From Chloroflexota bacterium (GTDB lineage: Bacteria; Chloroflexota; UBA11872; VXOZ01): DNA of 64,000 bases. The position numbers and the translations under genes are program-made. Where the stretch lies: the NCBI GenBank assembly GCA_026710945.1, contig JAPOQA010000016.1:1-64000 (forward strand). Reading direction: 5' to 3'. Positions 26,077 to 34,910 of the stretch are shown piece after piece. Under the pieces are notes generated by a model that was given only the letters and a program-made list of their open reading frames with translations, did not search any database and had not been told where the DNA came from. Every line of letters starts with the position of its first letter. Position 1 is the stretch's first letter.

Positions 26077-26832
26077 TCAGCGTGCCTTGTTTTCGACCGA
26101 CTCTCCATCTGAATTCTCCGCAGGCGCCACTTCCTGCCCGGCGATCGGCGGGATAGTTGTGAGTATCGGAACGCGAAGCACTTCCTCAATGTCTTCCCGC
26201 GAACGACACACACTCGCAACCACCTCTAAGACAAATGCGATTCCGGTAATGAGGAGAATCGCAACCAGTGTGCGAGCGAAAACATCAAGACCGAGACGCA
26301 GCAGTGAGGTTGCCTCCGGATCGCTGGCGGGATCGACAATCTTTACTCTCACAAGTCCTTGCTGCACGCTAGGAGAATACTCTCCTGATTTTGTTTCAAA
26401 TACAGTCTGGGCGGCATCTGCGAGAGCTTGGGCAACCCTTGCCTCACCACTTACAAGGGTGATCTCCAGAATTCGATGACTGTGATCGCTGGTGAGCGAT
26501 TCTTCGATCACCTTTGGGGCAAGCTGCAGCCCGTACCTTTCAGCAACGACTTCAGAAATGCTTGTGGCAAACGCGCGTCCGCGGACAATCTCAGAAAAGT
26601 CTTCAATGTTGTACTGGGCAATAATCTGACGATAGTACTCTTGCGAGTAATAGAAGCCAGCCCCTTGTTCTGCTGGTGGTGGCACTGGCTGGACATGCAC
26701 CCGAACCGTAGACTCATATGCGTTTGGCCAGAGCAGGGCTAAGAGCACACTGCCGAGGAAGGCCACGAGCGTAACGGCGAAAATGAGCTTCTTTCTGGCC
26801 CCGAGAATTCTGAGATAGGATTGGATGCTCAT
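26077..26832 (-). CDS. Wzz/CapA-like chain-length determinant protein (first copy)
   Basis: 251 residues. Helices near 16-36 (LIFAVTLVAFLGSVLLALLW) and 180-205 (LVAILLITGIAFVLEVVASV) flank a periplasm-side domain; the tail RVPILTTIPPIAG resembles the segment that meets the tyrosine kinase. It differs clearly from the adjacent copy in sequence, so this is not a recent duplication. The TGA stop directly abuts the next start. Role: membrane partner of the CpsD-like ATPase in exopolysaccharide length control. Confidence 0.8.
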   Translation of the reverse strand: MSIQSYLRILGARKKLIFAVTLVAFLGSVLLALLWPNAYESTVRVHVQPVPPPAEQGAGFYYSQEYYRQIIAQYNIEDFSEIVRGRAFATSISEVVAERYGLQLAPKVIEESLTSDHSHRILEITLVSGEARVAQALADAAQTVFETKSGEYSPSVQQGLVRVKIVDPASDPEATSLLRLGLDVFARTLVAILLITGIAFVLEVVASVCRSREDIEEVLRVPILTTIPPIAGQEVAPAENSDGESVENKAR

Positions 26833-26883
26833 ATGGTGTGTTGGTGATTGCTGGATACCACCCCATCATAGCAGATTCCTTGG

Positions 26884-28017
26884 CTACGTCAGCGAAGACT
26901 GAGTGCCAGGGTCGTGAGGAAGATGTGGGCGCCCTGGTGTACTCTCAACAAGCGCCTCAATTCTCTCCTTGAAAACGCTTTTGTCGAAGGTCGTGGCATG
27001 AGCGGTAATTCGCTCCACGATGAAATCCATAGTCGCGAAACGCTCCACGGCATCGCAGAGAGCGCCCACCTCTTGCGTGTGAAAGAAAAGACCTGTTTCG
27101 CCTTCAATTACCGTGTCGAGCGCTCCTCCGGCAGCGTAGGCGATGACCGGACGACCGGAAGCTTGGGTTTCAACTGGTACGAGACCGAAGTCCTCTTCGC
27201 CGGGGAAGATCAGCGCTCGGCACCGGGAGAGGTGGCGCATTCGCTCCGCATCATCTACATAGCCAAGGAATTGGACGTTAGCTTGTGCCATTGCTTCTAA
27301 GCGACCGCGGTCACGTCCATCGCCAATGATTCGTAGTGGTAGTCCAAGGCGATTGAAGGCCCTTACTGCAAGGTCCACCCTTTTGTATGGCACCAAGCGT
27401 GAAACCACCAGAAAGTAGTCGTCAATCTGATCGGAAGGAGTAAAGAGCGTTGTATCGACGGGAGGAAAGAGAATTGTAGACTCGCGCCTGTAGAGTTTCT
27501 GGACCCTGGCAGCAACCACGCGGGAAATTGCGATAAAGTCGTCTACGCGCGCGCTCGCAGCCACGTCCCAGGCGCGAATCCAGGTGAGCGTCATTGGAAG
27601 GATCCTGCGCGCAAACCAGCCAAATCGCTCTCCGGCGAGGTATTCGTGTGTGTTCCAGGCAAACCTCATGGGAGAGAGGCAGTAACAAATGTGCCGGGTG
27701 TCTTCACGAGTAATGACGCCCTTGCACCAAGCACTGCTGTTACTGATGACTATGTCGTACTCGCGGAGGTCCAGTTGCTCAAAGGCGACCGGATAGAGCG
27801 GTAGCAGCTTCTGATGACGGGGATAGCGGGTAAGTGGTCCTAGTCTCTGCAAGAAGGTCGTACGAATATCGAGTGAGCGGAACGCTGCCGGCATGGCTTC
27901 GGGACGATAGAGTGACGTGTAAATGGGCGCCTCAGGAAAGATCTCGTGAAGCGTGAGCAGTACGTTTTCAGCTCCCCCCATTTGGTTGAGATAGTCATGG
28001 ATAATGGCAATTCGCAT
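26884..28017 (-). CDS. Glycosyltransferase family 4 (WbaZ-like mannosyltransferase type)
   Basis: 377 residues from ATG 28017 (MRIAIIHDY), the usual GT4 N-terminus; ATG 28032 is an alternative. The GT-B fold is shown by MGGAENVLL near the start, FLVVSRLVPYKRVDLAVRAF at the beginning of the C-terminal domain and the E-x7-E motif FPGEEDFGLVPVE. The segment CYCLSPMRFAWNTHEYL is typical of the WbaZ-type mannosyltransferases. It should add a sugar from a nucleotide donor to the lipid-linked exopolysaccharide unit at the cytoplasmic face. Confidence 0.85.
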   Translation of the reverse strand: MRIAIIHDYLNQMGGAENVLLTLHEIFPEAPIYTSLYRPEAMPAAFRSLDIRTTFLQRLGPLTRYPRHQKLLPLYPVAFEQLDLREYDIVISNSSAWCKGVITREDTRHICYCLSPMRFAWNTHEYLAGERFGWFARRILPMTLTWIRAWDVAASARVDDFIAISRVVAARVQKLYRRESTILFPPVDTTLFTPSDQIDDYFLVVSRLVPYKRVDLAVRAFNRLGLPLRIIGDGRDRGRLEAMAQANVQFLGYVDDAERMRHLSRCRALIFPGEEDFGLVPVETQASGRPVIAYAAGGALDTVIEGETGLFFHTQEVGALCDAVERFATMDFIVERITAHATTFDKSVFKERIEALVESTPGRPHLPHDPGTQSSLT

Positions 28018-28357
28018 TGTAGTAGGAGGCATTCTTCGCTGCTGAGAGAGTAATCGGGCTGTGCTTAGTGGCTAAAGTGGCGGCGGCCAATGGCTGCCGG
28101 CAACTGATAGCAAGAGCTTTTCTTTATGGACCCATCGAGTCTTGGCACAATGCTTGAACGAAAGCGATTGTAGGACGTCAACTTGCCTGCTGAAATGAAC
28201 CAACTGTACAGGTCTGCACACAACCAACCCATCAATTCCTCTTCAATGAGAAGTGCATTTTGTGCTCGACGTTGCAGAGGATATGTTGCGCCAACGTCGT
28301 TGGCACCGTATGCCATTGCGGAGTGCTGGCAGAACCGTTCGTCGCCGCAAGAGACAG
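28018..28357. other. Gap inside the exopolysaccharide locus
   Basis: 340 bp. A minus-strand frame (28065-28361, TTG start overlapping the upstream stop by 4 bp, 98 residues) is open but shows no recognised domain and has several Cys, Arg and Trp residues of shadow-like composition. Near 28080-28098 the minus strand can form a hairpin CGGCAGCC-ATT-GGCCGCCG with one mismatch, a possible weak terminator. Confidence 0.35.
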
Positions 28358-29815
28358 TCAATAGGCGCCGTCACGACGCAGGACCGCTGGAACTGTGCGA
28401 ATTGCCAGATTGATGTCCAGTCCAATCGTCCAGTTTTCTATGTAGTAGATATCCATCATCACCATCTCTTCGAAAGGGACGTTGCTTCTTCCATTCACCT
28501 GCCACAGCCCCGTAAGACCGGGTCTGACACTGAGCCGCTTTTTCTGCCATTCCTCGTATTGGTCCACCTCATCGGCTAGCGGAGCACGTGGGCCGACCAG
28601 GCTCATGTCGCCTCGCAATATGTTCCAGAATTGCGGCAGCTCATCCAGCGAGAGTTTGCGCAGCCAAGCGCCTATTCGCGTGCGCCGGGGATCATTTGCC
28701 ATCTTGAAGAGCGGACCGTCGGCCTGATTGTGGCCGGCGAGTGAAGCGAGCAGCTTGTCCGCGTCCTCGCGCATCGAGCGAAACTTGTACATTCTAAAGG
28801 GCTTGCCTTCTTGACCAACGCGGTCTGCCGCGTAAATCACCGGGCCTGACGACTCCAGTTTTATGGCGAGCGCAATGATGAAGAATACGGGGCTACCCAG
28901 GACGAGCACGGCAGTGGAGACGACGATATCAAGCAGGCGCTTCAAGAAGAGGTCCCAACCAGCGATCCCACCATCTTTCAGGCCGATGATGGGGATGCCT
29001 CCTATTGAGTCTATGTCTACCGTGTTGAGTTGGATCTCAAAGAGGTCCGGTATGAGGTGAAAGCCAACACCTTGAACCTTGCACTGATCGATTAAGTCTG
29101 CGATACGTCGATGCTCGGTGGCCGGCAACGCAATAATCACACGTTCCACCCCATGGGCCTGCACCGCGTCTGCCAGACGATCAACCGGCCCCAATACCTT
29201 GATGCGGCCAAAGTGCGCCCCCCGAGAGTGGTGGCCGTCGTCCAAGAAACCAACGAGCCGGTAGCCCAAATTGGGCTGCGTAACCACTTGTTGCATGATC
29301 ATCTTGCCATGCATGCCTCCGCCAACGACGACTAACTGCTCGAGCAGGCGGCCGCGACGTCTCAGCATATCGACCCCTATGCGCAGCAGCAGGCGGCTGA
29401 CGCCTATAATCAACGGGGTGCTCAACCCGACGTACGTAAAGACAAGCCGTGAGTAAACCGTGGGTTGATACATGGAAAATATCACTATGAGGAAAAAGAC
29501 GGCCAGTGCAGAGCCCAGGATGATCCGCCCTAATTCACCCAGCAGGCCGGTTGAACGCCGCAGCCGGTAGACACGCGTAACCTGAAAGGCGACAAATATG
29601 AGGGCTAGGTAGCTACCAAAGACAGGCAGATAGAATTCAATCGGCAAGTATTGAAATTCGTTCAGATCCGGTCCTACCTCCAACTCGTAGCGTAGCCACC
29701 AGGAGGCGTAGAAGGCGAGAGCGGCAAGAGCCAGGTCAAGCAATCCAAGGAGCACCTTTCCGGTAACGTGCTTTCTGCGCTTGACTTTTGGCGGCGAAAC
29801 CATTGAGGCAATCAT
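28358..29815 (-). CDS. Exopolysaccharide polyprenyl glycosylphosphotransferase (initiating sugar transferase)
   Basis: 485 residues from ATG 29815, 5 nt after GGAGG; ATG 29818 overlaps the upstream stop as ATGA. Four N-terminal membrane helices are followed by a CoA-binding-like Rossmann domain (VVVGGGMHGKMIM) and, after a further helix (VVSTAVLVLGSPVFFII), the bacterial sugar transferase domain with KFRSMREDAD, KLSLDELPQFWNIL, SLVGPRAP and RPGLTGLWQVNGRS. This WbaP/WcaJ-type enzyme moves a sugar phosphate onto undecaprenyl phosphate, the first step of the polymer unit. It is coupled to a GT4 gene. Confidence 0.92.
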   Translation of the reverse strand: MIASMVSPPKVKRRKHVTGKVLLGLLDLALAALAFYASWWLRYELEVGPDLNEFQYLPIEFYLPVFGSYLALIFVAFQVTRVYRLRRSTGLLGELGRIILGSALAVFFLIVIFSMYQPTVYSRLVFTYVGLSTPLIIGVSRLLLRIGVDMLRRRGRLLEQLVVVGGGMHGKMIMQQVVTQPNLGYRLVGFLDDGHHSRGAHFGRIKVLGPVDRLADAVQAHGVERVIIALPATEHRRIADLIDQCKVQGVGFHLIPDLFEIQLNTVDIDSIGGIPIIGLKDGGIAGWDLFLKRLLDIVVSTAVLVLGSPVFFIIALAIKLESSGPVIYAADRVGQEGKPFRMYKFRSMREDADKLLASLAGHNQADGPLFKMANDPRRTRIGAWLRKLSLDELPQFWNILRGDMSLVGPRAPLADEVDQYEEWQKKRLSVRPGLTGLWQVNGRSNVPFEEMVMMDIYYIENWTIGLDINLAIRTVPAVLRRDGAY

Positions 29816-30972
29816 CATGACCTCCCAGGTGGCGCGAGAGAGCCGAGAGACTGGTAAATGTCCAAGCACGTATGCACCGAGTCTACCCAGTTGAATTTGG
29901 TAGCTTGCTCGAGGCCGCGCGATCGCAATTTGCCTGCTAATTCGCTATCAGCAAGAATGCCAGCCATGGCAGCGGCGAGTTGGCTTACGTCCCGGGGCGG
30001 CACTAGTTCGCCGGCATCACCTACGACCTCAGGCAGTGACGAAGTGTTTGAAACTATCACTGGCGTACCTGACGCCATCGCTTCCAACGCGGGATAGCCA
30101 AATCCTTCGTATGTTGAAGGATAGACAAAGAGATCAGCACTACTATACCAAAGGGGCAATTCCTCCCGTGCCACGTACCCCGGCATGAGCACACGATCAC
30201 CGACACCGGCGTCCTCTATCGCTTGCTGAATCGCCTGCGTCATCCAGCCTTTTCCACCTATCAACACCAGCTTATGTTGTAGCCCCTCTTCGCGTAGAAC
30301 TTTCCCGAACGCTCGGATCAACACGTCAACGTTCTTGCGGGGCTCCAATGTCCCTACATAGAGGATATACCGTGACGTTAGCCCTCTTGATGCACGGAAA
30401 GTATTGCACTCATCCTGTGAGCGCAAACAGAAGTCGGCGTCCGCGGCATGATACACCACATGCACCCGGTCTCTCGGCACTCCAAGCATCTCCACCACAT
30501 CATCCCGGGTGCTTGCAGAGACCGTCATAACGGCATTCGCATTGCGCGCAGACATACGAGTGAACAGCTGCAGATAGCGTTGTTTGAACCGAGGAAAGAG
30601 CCGGGGATAGCGTAAGAAAGCAAGATCGTGGATAGTCAATACGGTGGGACAGGCTGCCGCCATTGGGATTACGTTCAGCGGACAGTGTAATAAGTCTAGT
30701 TTACCACGCGTTGTGTGCCAAGCCAATAGCGTTTGTTCCCATAGGATCCGCGGCACCGGCCGAGCGGTAGGAAGCCAACTCGTGACAATTCTGGGGGCAT
30801 ATCGCGTTTGCTCCTGCCATTGTGGCATGAGATTGTTCGTAAAGAGGGTGTAGTCATTCTTGCCGTCGTGATCAAGCAGGTGCGTGGTCAACTGGCGAAT
30901 GTAGTGACTAATGCCGGCATTGCGATAGTCCTGCGAAGTGTAGAGCTTCAGGGCATTTATCCCAATTTTCAC
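29815..30972 (-). CDS. Glycosyltransferase family 4
   Basis: 385 residues from GTG 30972, 7 nt after GAGG; GTG 30978 is too close to that site. GT-B features: YRNAGISHYIRQL near the start, ILYVGTLEPRKNVDVLIRAF at the domain junction, and the donor-binding YPSTYEGFGYPALEAMASGTPVI. The sequence is of the RfaB/WfgS-like mannosyl- or rhamnosyltransferase type. It heads the minus-strand exopolysaccharide series and overlaps the following initiating transferase gene by 4 bp or less, so they are translationally coupled. Confidence 0.87.
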   Translation of the reverse strand: MKIGINALKLYTSQDYRNAGISHYIRQLTTHLLDHDGKNDYTLFTNNLMPQWQEQTRYAPRIVTSWLPTARPVPRILWEQTLLAWHTTRGKLDLLHCPLNVIPMAAACPTVLTIHDLAFLRYPRLFPRFKQRYLQLFTRMSARNANAVMTVSASTRDDVVEMLGVPRDRVHVVYHAADADFCLRSQDECNTFRASRGLTSRYILYVGTLEPRKNVDVLIRAFGKVLREEGLQHKLVLIGGKGWMTQAIQQAIEDAGVGDRVLMPGYVAREELPLWYSSADLFVYPSTYEGFGYPALEAMASGTPVIVSNTSSLPEVVGDAGELVPPRDVSQLAAAMAGILADSELAGKLRSRGLEQATKFNWVDSVHTCLDIYQSLGSLAPPGRS

Positions 30973-31350
30973 GGCCACACCTCGGACTGCTTCACAGGTT
31001 CTCGGCTAAACACTCTGCCCAAGTGTTATTGTAGCGTGCGAAAGTACGACCCGCCCACTCCAAGTTGCAATGCGTTTGCAGCGTTTTCAAGCATTTGCAA
31101 GCTCTGAAATCTGGCTCGCGCCCAACTTGAAGTGAGGGATTCATGTCGAACGAGTACTGGCGGTATGCATGAAGTAAGTCTTACCGATTGTCATGCACCA
31201 AGGGTAATGAGATGGCAAAAGCAATCCAGGTGTATTCCCATAATCAGATTGAACACGTCGCGAACTCTGGCAGTGACTGTCTTTCACCAAGAATTCTGCT
31301 AGCATGAGTGCACAGGGTAATTGCGCCACGTCTTGAGGAGCTAGAGCGTT
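30973..31350. other. Divergent intergenic region, exopolysaccharide locus / isomerase
   Basis: 378 bp. A possible minus-strand -10 TACAAT lies at 31028-31033, about 56 bp before the first glycosyltransferase, but no convincing -35 is seen. GAGGAG lies about 10 nt before the isomerase ATG. No gene or clear repeat is visible in the rest. Confidence 0.4.
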
Positions 31351-32112
31351 ATGCGGCTTGGAATTGTGACCTACAACATTGCAGCAGACTGGGACATTCC
31401 CACGATGCTTGCAAATTGCGAAGAGGTTGAAATCTATGGAGTAGAACTCCGCACAACCCATGCCCACGGCGTTGAACCCACCCTCTCAGTGCAAGAACGC
31501 CGCGAAATTAAGTCACAGTTCGCAGATTCACCAGTCACCATTATCGGACTGGGAACCACGTGTGAGTTTCATGACGTCGATAAGGAGACAGTACGCGAGA
31601 ATATCGAGACCGCCAAGGAATTCGCGCAGCTTGCCCATGACCTGGGGGCAGCCGGGATAAAGGTGCGTCCAAACGGCTTGCAGTTGGCGGCCGGAGTACC
31701 TAGAGAGCAGACGCTGGAGCAGATTGGCAAATCGCTCAATGAGGTCGGCGCTGCGGCCCAGGACGTGAATGTTGAAGTCTGGCTGGAAATGCACGGCCGC
31801 GACACCGCTGAACCGAAAAACATCCGTCACATAATGGATAGCGCAGGCCACCCTGGCGTGTCCCTGTGTTGGAATTCAAACCCGCAGGACGTGGAATCGG
31901 GCTCAATTGCGCAGAGCTATGCTCTCGTCCGGGATGAAATACGGCACGTCCATATCAATCGACTCTACAGCGACTATCCGTACGGTGAGCTCTTTGGGCT
32001 CTTGCAGGAGGACGGTTACCAGGGCTGGCTCTGTGCGGAAATCCAGGCCTCTTCGGATCCAATTACAATTCTGCAGTACTACCGCACGGCGTTCCACAGT
32101 CTAGGTGGGTAG
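31351..32112 (+). CDS. Sugar phosphate isomerase/epimerase (AP endonuclease 2 TIM barrel)
   Basis: 253 residues. The xylose isomerase-like TIM barrel shows metal ligands in VWLEMHG (Glu, about residue 143), VSLCWNSNP (a position where Asp is more usual; here Asn), HVHINRL (His) and CAEIQ (Glu). N-terminus RLGIVTYNIAADWD is typical. Members epimerise or isomerise ketoses or act in inositol breakdown; the substrate is not predictable. It stands alone, divergent from the exopolysaccharide operon. Confidence 0.82.
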   Translation: MRLGIVTYNIAADWDIPTMLANCEEVEIYGVELRTTHAHGVEPTLSVQERREIKSQFADSPVTIIGLGTTCEFHDVDKETVRENIETAKEFAQLAHDLGAAGIKVRPNGLQLAAGVPREQTLEQIGKSLNEVGAAAQDVNVEVWLEMHGRDTAEPKNIRHIMDSAGHPGVSLCWNSNPQDVESGSIAQSYALVRDEIRHVHINRLYSDYPYGELFGLLQEDGYQGWLCAEIQASSDPITILQYYRTAFHSLGG

Positions 32113-32174
32113 GCATCCGCCCGGATATGGTAAATTCTCTGGGCCCATCCCATGCCGAAACCATTGAGACCCTG

Positions 32175-32180
32175 TATAAT
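32175..32180 (+). promoter_or_regulatory. Consensus -10 hexamer upstream of a small membrane protein
   Basis: TATAAT preceded directly by TG, 179 bp before ATG 32359. No good -35 is at the right distance, so this is a weak call. Confidence 0.25.
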
Positions 32181-32358
32181 TGGGATTGGTTCCGCAGGGC
32201 AGCCAGCTTCATTCAGATCGTGGGCGGTCGCTGCTCGGATGCTTGAGAGGCGATGCGGATCGGGGTATCGCGCTCGTACGGTTTGTTTGATACCTGAGAT
32301 CCTGCAGACCATGAGTAGTCGATGAAGATCGGTTAATTGCAGAGAGAGCCCTGAGAAT

Positions 32359-32748
32359 ATGGCGCGAAAGCGACGAAGATCTAACAGCCAGCGGCGGAAA
32401 CCGGCACGCTCCCGGAGTGCAACAAGGGAGCCGCGTTCGCCAAACGCCATTCGGCCCCCGCAAGACGGGGACGGACTGGCAGCGAGGGGCAGTGAAGCTG
32501 CCGCCGCTGTGGCCGCAGAGTCCTCTATGGGACCATCTGAAGCGAATGACGTTGCGCTGGATTCCGCGCAATCGCCGGGATCCACTGCTGCTGCGAGTTC
32601 GGCTTGGCCTACTCGCCGCAAGCGATCACAAATTGTCGACCTGCCCGTTCAGGAACTTGATCACATTCGAGGAGACTTGGCGCGGATCGGCTTGCTCTCT
32701 TTGGGCATGGTGGTGATTTTGGTAGCTCTGACTATTGTGCTGCGATGA
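32359..32748 (+). CDS. Small single-pass membrane protein, basic N-terminus, unknown function
   Basis: 129 residues. The first 35 are strongly basic (MARKRRRSNSQRRKPARSR), the middle is Ala/Ser-rich and low in complexity, and the C-terminus has one membrane helix (IGLLSLGMVVILVALTIVL), so the protein would be tail-anchored with most of it in the cytoplasm. No family is recognised. Real-gene status is supported by its place just before another membrane protein on the same strand and by the sharp hydrophobic end, but the disordered body is weak evidence. Confidence 0.5.
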   Translation: MARKRRRSNSQRRKPARSRSATREPRSPNAIRPPQDGDGLAARGSEAAAAVAAESSMGPSEANDVALDSAQSPGSTAAASSAWPTRRKRSQIVDLPVQELDHIRGDLARIGLLSLGMVVILVALTIVLR

Positions 32749-32847
32749 CTGATGTGCTTCTCCCCACGGCGGAATGTGGACTTGCCGCCCAGACCCCAAC
32801 TGCATGCGGGATACCCATTACAGGGTGCGCAATTCTTCAATTAGATT

Positions 32848-33348
32848 ATGTTTGATCAAGGCACCACACTCTCTCAGATTATTGGCACGTCTCTCGCCAG
32901 CTTCTTATTGGCGCTGCTATATCTGCGCATCTACCTGCCATTTGCCCCAAAACGACCGGGAAAACCCTTGGGGAAAATCCGTCTTGGCATTCGCGAAAAA
33001 GTGCTAGTTTTTCGCCCCACGCTAATCCCCCTTCTCTTGCTTCTCTTCGTAAACCAGATACCCGTTTCGGGGATTCAGTTCTCATTCATGCTGCCGGGCA
33101 CTGAGTTGATGATCATGTTGGCAGTCATAATTGCCGCTATCGTGCCCATAGCCTACATCTTTACGACCGAGGGGTATTCGCTTAGCAACGGTCAGGCCCA
33201 CAAGTGGGAAAACTATCGCCGCTACGAATTTGAGAACGGCACCGTCCTCCTTGAAGGGAAGGGAGAGCGCCCCCTAAAGCAGAAGCTGTACATCCCTTCC
33301 GAAAAGGAAAACGCGCTTCGCACGGTCTTGAAGCGATTTGTTCGCTAG
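32848..33348 (+). CDS. Membrane protein of unknown function
   Basis: 166 residues. Three hydrophobic helices are seen: LIGTSLASFLLALLYLRIYL-like (about 11-29), PTLIPLLLLLFVNQI (about 57-72) and LMIMLAVIIAAIVPIAYIF (about 87-106). The C-terminal 60 residues are hydrophilic with alternating charged and aromatic residues (NYRRYEFENGTVLLEGKGERPLKQ cut short here), resembling a small PH-like barrel. It lies 99 bp after a tail-anchored protein and 85 bp before rarA. No family is claimed. Confidence 0.6.
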   Translation: MFDQGTTLSQIIGTSLASFLLALLYLRIYLPFAPKRPGKPLGKIRLGIREKVLVFRPTLIPLLLLLFVNQIPVSGIQFSFMLPGTELMIMLAVIIAAIVPIAYIFTTEGYSLSNGQAHKWENYRRYEFENGTVLLEGKGERPLKQKLYIPSEKENALRTVLKRFVR

Positions 33349-33433
33349 GCCAACCAACGGTCCCTTACTCCCATCTAACCGCTAACGCCACCCTGTGCAC
33401 AAAAGCGAGTCGTGGAGGAAGGCGCAAAGAGCA

Positions 33434-34864
33434 ATGAAACGACGGTCGCCCCAGGAGAATCTTCACCCGTCGCTCTTTGCGGAAGCGAACACCGGCAAAG
33501 AAACGGCATCTCCTCGAACAAGCTCAAGCTCTGCTACCGTGCCCCTGGCCACGCGCATGCGTCCGTTGACGTTAGACGAGTACGTGGGGCAGGCTCACCT
33601 CCTCGGTGAGAAGGGCGTGCTCAGGCAGGCGATCACGGTGGACCGTATCCCATCGATGATTCTTTGGGGGCCGCCGGGATCAGGCAAGACCTCTTTGGCA
33701 GCTATCATCGGCCGTACCGCCAAGGCCAAGATCTCCGGCATCAGTGCGGTGAGCGCCGGAGTCGCCGACTTGCGCAAAGTGGTGGAGGAGGCCCAAGCGC
33801 GGCTTGAACTCACCGGCCAGCGCACGATCCTCTTTATCGATGAGATTCACCGCTTTTCCAAGAGCCAGCAGGATGCCATCCTGCCCTTCGTAGAGGACGG
33901 CACGGTTACGCTGATTGGAGCGACGACGGAAAACCCATCATTCGAGGTCAACGCTCCCCTCCTCTCGCGCGCACGGGTCTATAAACTGGAGCCTCTCACC
34001 GATGGTGAGATAATGACGCTGTTGACTCGGAGCTTAGAGGACACGACCCGTGGACTTGGCAAGCAGCAAGCGGCTGCGCAACCGGAAGCCCTCGCATATC
34101 TTGTGCGCATGGCGAATGGCGACGCCCGCGTGGCTCTGGATACCCTCGAACTCGCCGTTACGCTTGCCAAGGCGGACGACGGCGGCCAGCTTACTATTAC
34201 TGAAGGCGACATTGCGAGCGCGTTGCAGCGGCGGGTGCTCCCCCATGACAAGAAGGGGGACTTTCACTACGATCTCATTTCAGCGTACATCAAGAGCGTT
34301 CGCGGCAGCGATCCCCATGCAGCCGTCTACTGGCTCGCACGCATGCTAGAGGGTGGTGAAGAACCGCTTTTCGTCGCGCGGCGGATAGTGATCCTGGCAT
34401 CGGAAGACATTGGGCTCGCCGATCCCAATGCGCTCAGCGTCGCTGTGGCTGCTCAGCAAGCCGTCCACTTCATCGGAATGCCGGAAGGGATCTACCCACT
34501 CACTCAGGCTACGCTCTATCTCGCCACGGCGCCCAAGAGCAATTCAGCGTTGCGGGCGTATGCTGCGGCGCGGGAGGCTGTTCAGGAGACAGGAAACCTC
34601 AGCGTGCCGCTCCATTTGCGCAATGCGCCAACAGGGCTGATGGCTGCCTTTGGCCAGGGTAAAGACTACAGGTACCCCCACTCATACGATGAGAATTGGG
34701 TAGCGGAAGTGTACCTGCCTACGCCTTTAGAGGGCCAACACTACTATGAGCCCGGCACTGTTGGTTTTGAGCAAGAGCTTTGCGACCGAATGCGGGAACA
34801 CCAAGCACGCACCGCTCAGGCAATGCCTGATGCCGAGGAAAGTGAGCAAACCCCGGAGGGCTGA
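33434..34864 (+). CDS. rarA: Replication-associated recombination protein A (MgsA/RarA)
   Basis: 476 residues from ATG 33434. AAA+ features: [15 protein letters not shown], Walker [11 protein letters not shown], Walker [18 protein letters not shown], sensor 1 [12 protein letters not shown] and SRARVYKL. The C-terminal MgsA domain carries [25 protein letters not shown] and [10 protein letters not shown]. The homotetramer acts at stalled replication forks with SSB. The N-terminal 40 residues are a variable Ser/Thr-rich extension. The gene converges with the AttH lipocalin gene 28 bp downstream. Confidence 0.92.
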   Translation: MKRRSPQENLHPSLFAEANTGKETASPRTSSSSATVPLATRMRPLTLDEYVGQAHLLGEKGVLRQAITVDRIPSMILWGPPGSGKTSLAAIIGRTAKAKISGISAVSAGVADLRKVVEEAQARLELTGQRTILFIDEIHRFSKSQQDAILPFVEDGTVTLIGATTENPSFEVNAPLLSRARVYKLEPLTDGEIMTLLTRSLEDTTRGLGKQQAAAQPEALAYLVRMANGDARVALDTLELAVTLAKADDGGQLTITEGDIASALQRRVLPHDKKGDFHYDLISAYIKSVRGSDPHAAVYWLARMLEGGEEPLFVARRIVILASEDIGLADPNALSVAVAAQQAVHFIGMPEGIYPLTQATLYLATAPKSNSALRAYAAAREAVQETGNLSVPLHLRNAPTGLMAAFGQGKDYRYPHSYDENWVAEVYLPTPLEGQHYYEPGTVGFEQELCDRMREHQARTAQAMPDAEESEQTPEG

Positions 34865-34881
34865 ACTTTGATCGCACGGAA

Positions 34882-34910
34882 TTGCGAGAGGTCTAGAATA
34901 GGCCTCGCAA
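34882..34910. terminator. Inverted repeat at the rarA/attH convergent junction
   Basis: A 7-bp stem TTGCGAG / CTCGCAA around a 15-nt loop. It lies 18 bp after the rarA stop and spans the stop codon of the opposing lipocalin gene (34893-34895). No U-tract is seen. Confidence 0.3.

Noticed and set aside
28065-28361. 98-codon gene within the exopolysaccharide locus
   Set aside because: TTG start, no domain and shadow-like composition; kept only as a note in the gap entry.
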